DNA of 6,266 nt from Geobacteraceae bacterium (lineage in GTDB: Bacteria > Desulfobacterota > Desulfuromonadia > Desulfuromonadales > Desulfuromonadaceae), in assembly GCA_020201305.1 (NCBI GenBank), contig JAIVHC010000258.1, positions 1-6,266 of the forward strand, written 5' to 3'. Positions 4,856 through 6,266 of this stretch are shown in pieces (within the stretch, counting starts at the first letter, position 1; each line of letters begins with the position of its first letter). The notes under the pieces were generated by a model. It saw nothing but the letters and a program-made list of their open reading frames with translations. It searched no databases and was not told the DNA's origin. The position numbers and the translations under genes were made by a program.

Positions 4856-6265
4856 CTATTCGAGCACGATTATGAGTACGTCCTGCTGCACTTGAGATCC
4901 TTCGCCCAGCAGGATCTCCTTTACCACGCCGTCCGTTTTGGCGCGCACATTGCTTTCCATCTTCATCGCTTCAGTTACCAGCAGGGTATCCCCGGCTTTC
5001 ACTTCATCACCTACAGCCACATTCATCTTGAAGATCTTACCCGGCATAGGAGCGCCGACGTGTTTGTCATTGCCCGGATCCGCGAGAACAATGTCCGCTA
5101 CATCAGTATCTGCAGACAAATCTTTGGTTGTGACCTGACGCGGCTCACCATTGAGCTCGAAGAAGATACTCCGGGTACCGTCCTTGCTCACTTCCCCGAT
5201 AGCTGTCATTTTCACGATAAGGGTTTTGCCCTCTTCGATCTCCACACTCACTTCATCTCCGGGCTCCAACCCGTAGAAGTACAGTGGGGTAGAGAGGACA
5301 GAAGTGTCACTGTATTGCTGCCGATGCCGGTCAAACTCTTCAAACACTCCCGGGTAGAGCACAGCCGAGGTAACATCACGATCCTTGATTTCGTGGCCGA
5401 GTTTCTTTTCAAGCTCCTCTTTTTTGGCTGCAAAATCAATCGGCTCGAGGAACTCGCCCGGACGGTGAGTAAAGGGCTGTTCATCTTTGAGAATGATCTT
5501 CTGCAACTCTTCAGGGAAGCCACCGTAGGGCTGACCCAACATACCTTTGAAGAAATCCACGACCCCCTGAGGGAATGTAAGTTCGTGGCCACGTTCCATC
5601 ACATCCTGGGGCTCAAGATTGTTCTGCACCATGAACATGGCCATATCCCCCACGATCTTGGAGGATGGAGTAACCTTAACCAGATCGCCGAACATATCAT
5701 TGACCTTGCGATACATCTGCTTGCACTCTTCCCAGCGATGCCCAAGACCCAACCCTTCAACCTGGGGCTTGTAGTTCGAGTACTGTCCGCCGGGAATTTC
5801 ATGCTCATATACCTGAGCCGTGCTGGAGCGCAATTCGGACTCAAACGGCTCGTAGTAGGTGCGCACAGTTTCCCAGTAGTTGGCAAGCTGCTGCATTCCT
5901 TCCTTATCCAGCTTCGGATCCCACATGGTGCCTTCCAGAGTGGCAATCAGGGCATTCATGCTCGGCTGCGACGTAAGTCCGGATATGGAAGACAGGGCAG
6001 TGTCCACAATATCCACGCCGGCCTTGGCTGCCATGAGCAGCATGGCGCCGCCATTACCGGAAGTATCATGGGTATGCAGATGGATGGGGATTCCTACCTC
6101 CTCTTTAAGCGCTTTGACCAGCTTTTCCGCCGCAAAAGGCTTAAGCAATCCGGCCATATCCTTGATCCCGAGGATATGCGCCCCCATGTTTTCCAGCTCT
6201 TTGGCCATATTGACGTAGTATTCGAGGGGATACTTATCACGGGTAGGATCGGAGATGTCCCCGGT
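4856..6265 (-). CDS. pyc: Pyruvate carboxylase, C-terminal 469 residues (5' end beyond window)
   Basis: This biotin enzyme carboxylates pyruvate to oxaloacetate, feeding the TCA cycle and gluconeogenesis in the cytoplasm. The frame is open from the window edge (TGDISDPTRDKYPLEYYVN) to TAG at 4856. The first 100 residues or so finish the carboxyltransferase barrel: Lys35 in GIKDMAGLLKP (the lysine that is carbamylated in relatives), metal ligands His64 and His66 in HLHTHDTSGNGG, and the conserved Thr98 in SGLTSQPS. The conserved carboxylase region follows (YEHEIPGGQYSN, VTPSSKIVGDMA). The biotinyl domain spans about 400-469 (GAPMPGKIFK, EAMKMES), with the biotin-accepting Lys435 placed 34 residues from the C-terminus, as expected. 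The sequence resembles full-length single-chain pyruvate carboxylase. A split type (PycB) or oxaloacetate decarboxylase alpha cannot be fully excluded without the N-terminal biotin carboxylase part. It has its own terminator, so it is functionally separate from the pil genes. Confidence 0.93.
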   Translation of the reverse strand, partial: TGDISDPTRDKYPLEYYVNMAKELENMGAHILGIKDMAGLLKPFAAEKLVKALKEEVGIPIHLHTHDTSGNGGAMLLMAAKAGVDIVDTALSSISGLTSQPSMNALIATLEGTMWDPKLDKEGMQQLANYWETVRTYYEPFESELRSSTAQVYEHEIPGGQYSNYKPQVEGLGLGHRWEECKQMYRKVNDMFGDLVKVTPSSKIVGDMAMFMVQNNLEPQDVMERGHELTFPQGVVDFFKGMLGQPYGGFPEELQKIILKDEQPFTHRPGEFLEPIDFAAKKEELEKKLGHEIKDRDVTSAVLYPGVFEEFDRHRQQYSDTSVLSTPLYFYGLEPGDEVSVEIEEGKTLIVKMTAIGEVSKDGTRSIFFELNGEPRQVTTKDLSADTDVADIVLADPGNDKHVGAPMPGKIFKMNVAVGDEVKAGDTLLVTEAMKMESNVRAKTDGVVKEILLGEGSQVQQDVLIIVLE

Positions 6266-6266
6266 A

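Noticed and set aside
4938..6218. Open stretches of 66-115 codons in other frames over pyc
   Set aside because: All overlap a well-conserved pyruvate carboxylase frame and have no domain features.

Overview
The window is one arm of a bacterial genome with every recognisable gene on the minus strand. Reading from high to low coordinates, it holds the 3' end of a biotin-dependent pyruvate carboxylase gene (pyc), a strong terminator, a prepilin peptidase gene (pilD), and an AT-rich regulatory gap. The type IV pilus alignment operon pilM-pilN-pilO-pilP-pilQ follows, with pilQ cut by the window edge. The PilN, PilO and PilP sequences and the use of pyruvate carboxylase recall Geobacter/Desulfuromonas-type bacteria (Desulfuromonadia). 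That placement is inferred from remembered family sequences, not from a search.

Layout: positions 4856-6265 are pyc (C-terminal 469 residues: end of the carboxyltransferase barrel, conserved carboxylase region, biotinyl domain). Positions 4785-4825 are an intrinsic terminator for pyc. Positions 3868-4725 are pilD. Positions 3602-3867 are a noncoding gap with a near-consensus sigma-70 promoter (-35 TTGACC, -10 TATAAT), a 9-bp inverted repeat flanking its -35 box, a perfect 14-bp tandem duplication, and a pair of heptamer repeats in the leader. Positions 2540-3601 are pilM, 1965-2543 pilN, 1378-1968 pilO, 931-1375 pilP and 1-934 pilQ. The five pil genes are tightly packed, with ATGA stop/start overlaps at pilM/pilN, pilN/pilO and pilP/pilQ and a 2-nt gap at pilO/pilP, so they form one translationally coupled operon.

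How they fit together: PilD processes and N-methylates prepilins in the inner membrane. PilM (cytoplasmic, actin-like) binds the N-terminal tail of PilN. PilN and PilO form a periplasmic inner-membrane complex that binds lipoprotein PilP, which contacts the outer-membrane secretin PilQ.

The most notable point is that two adjacent genes of this operon are broken as written, although about 4.85 kb of surrounding coding sequence is clean. pilN has a single in-frame TAA at codon 74 inside its coiled coil, with the correct frame and full length on both sides. pilP changes frame near codon 58, and the expected RDPF-containing segment is absent at the same place, as one deletion of 3n+2 bases would produce. 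Either the lineage is losing its pilus alignment complex, or the assembly carries errors here, or PilN is made as two pieces. No CRISPR array, transposon, tRNA or rRNA was seen.
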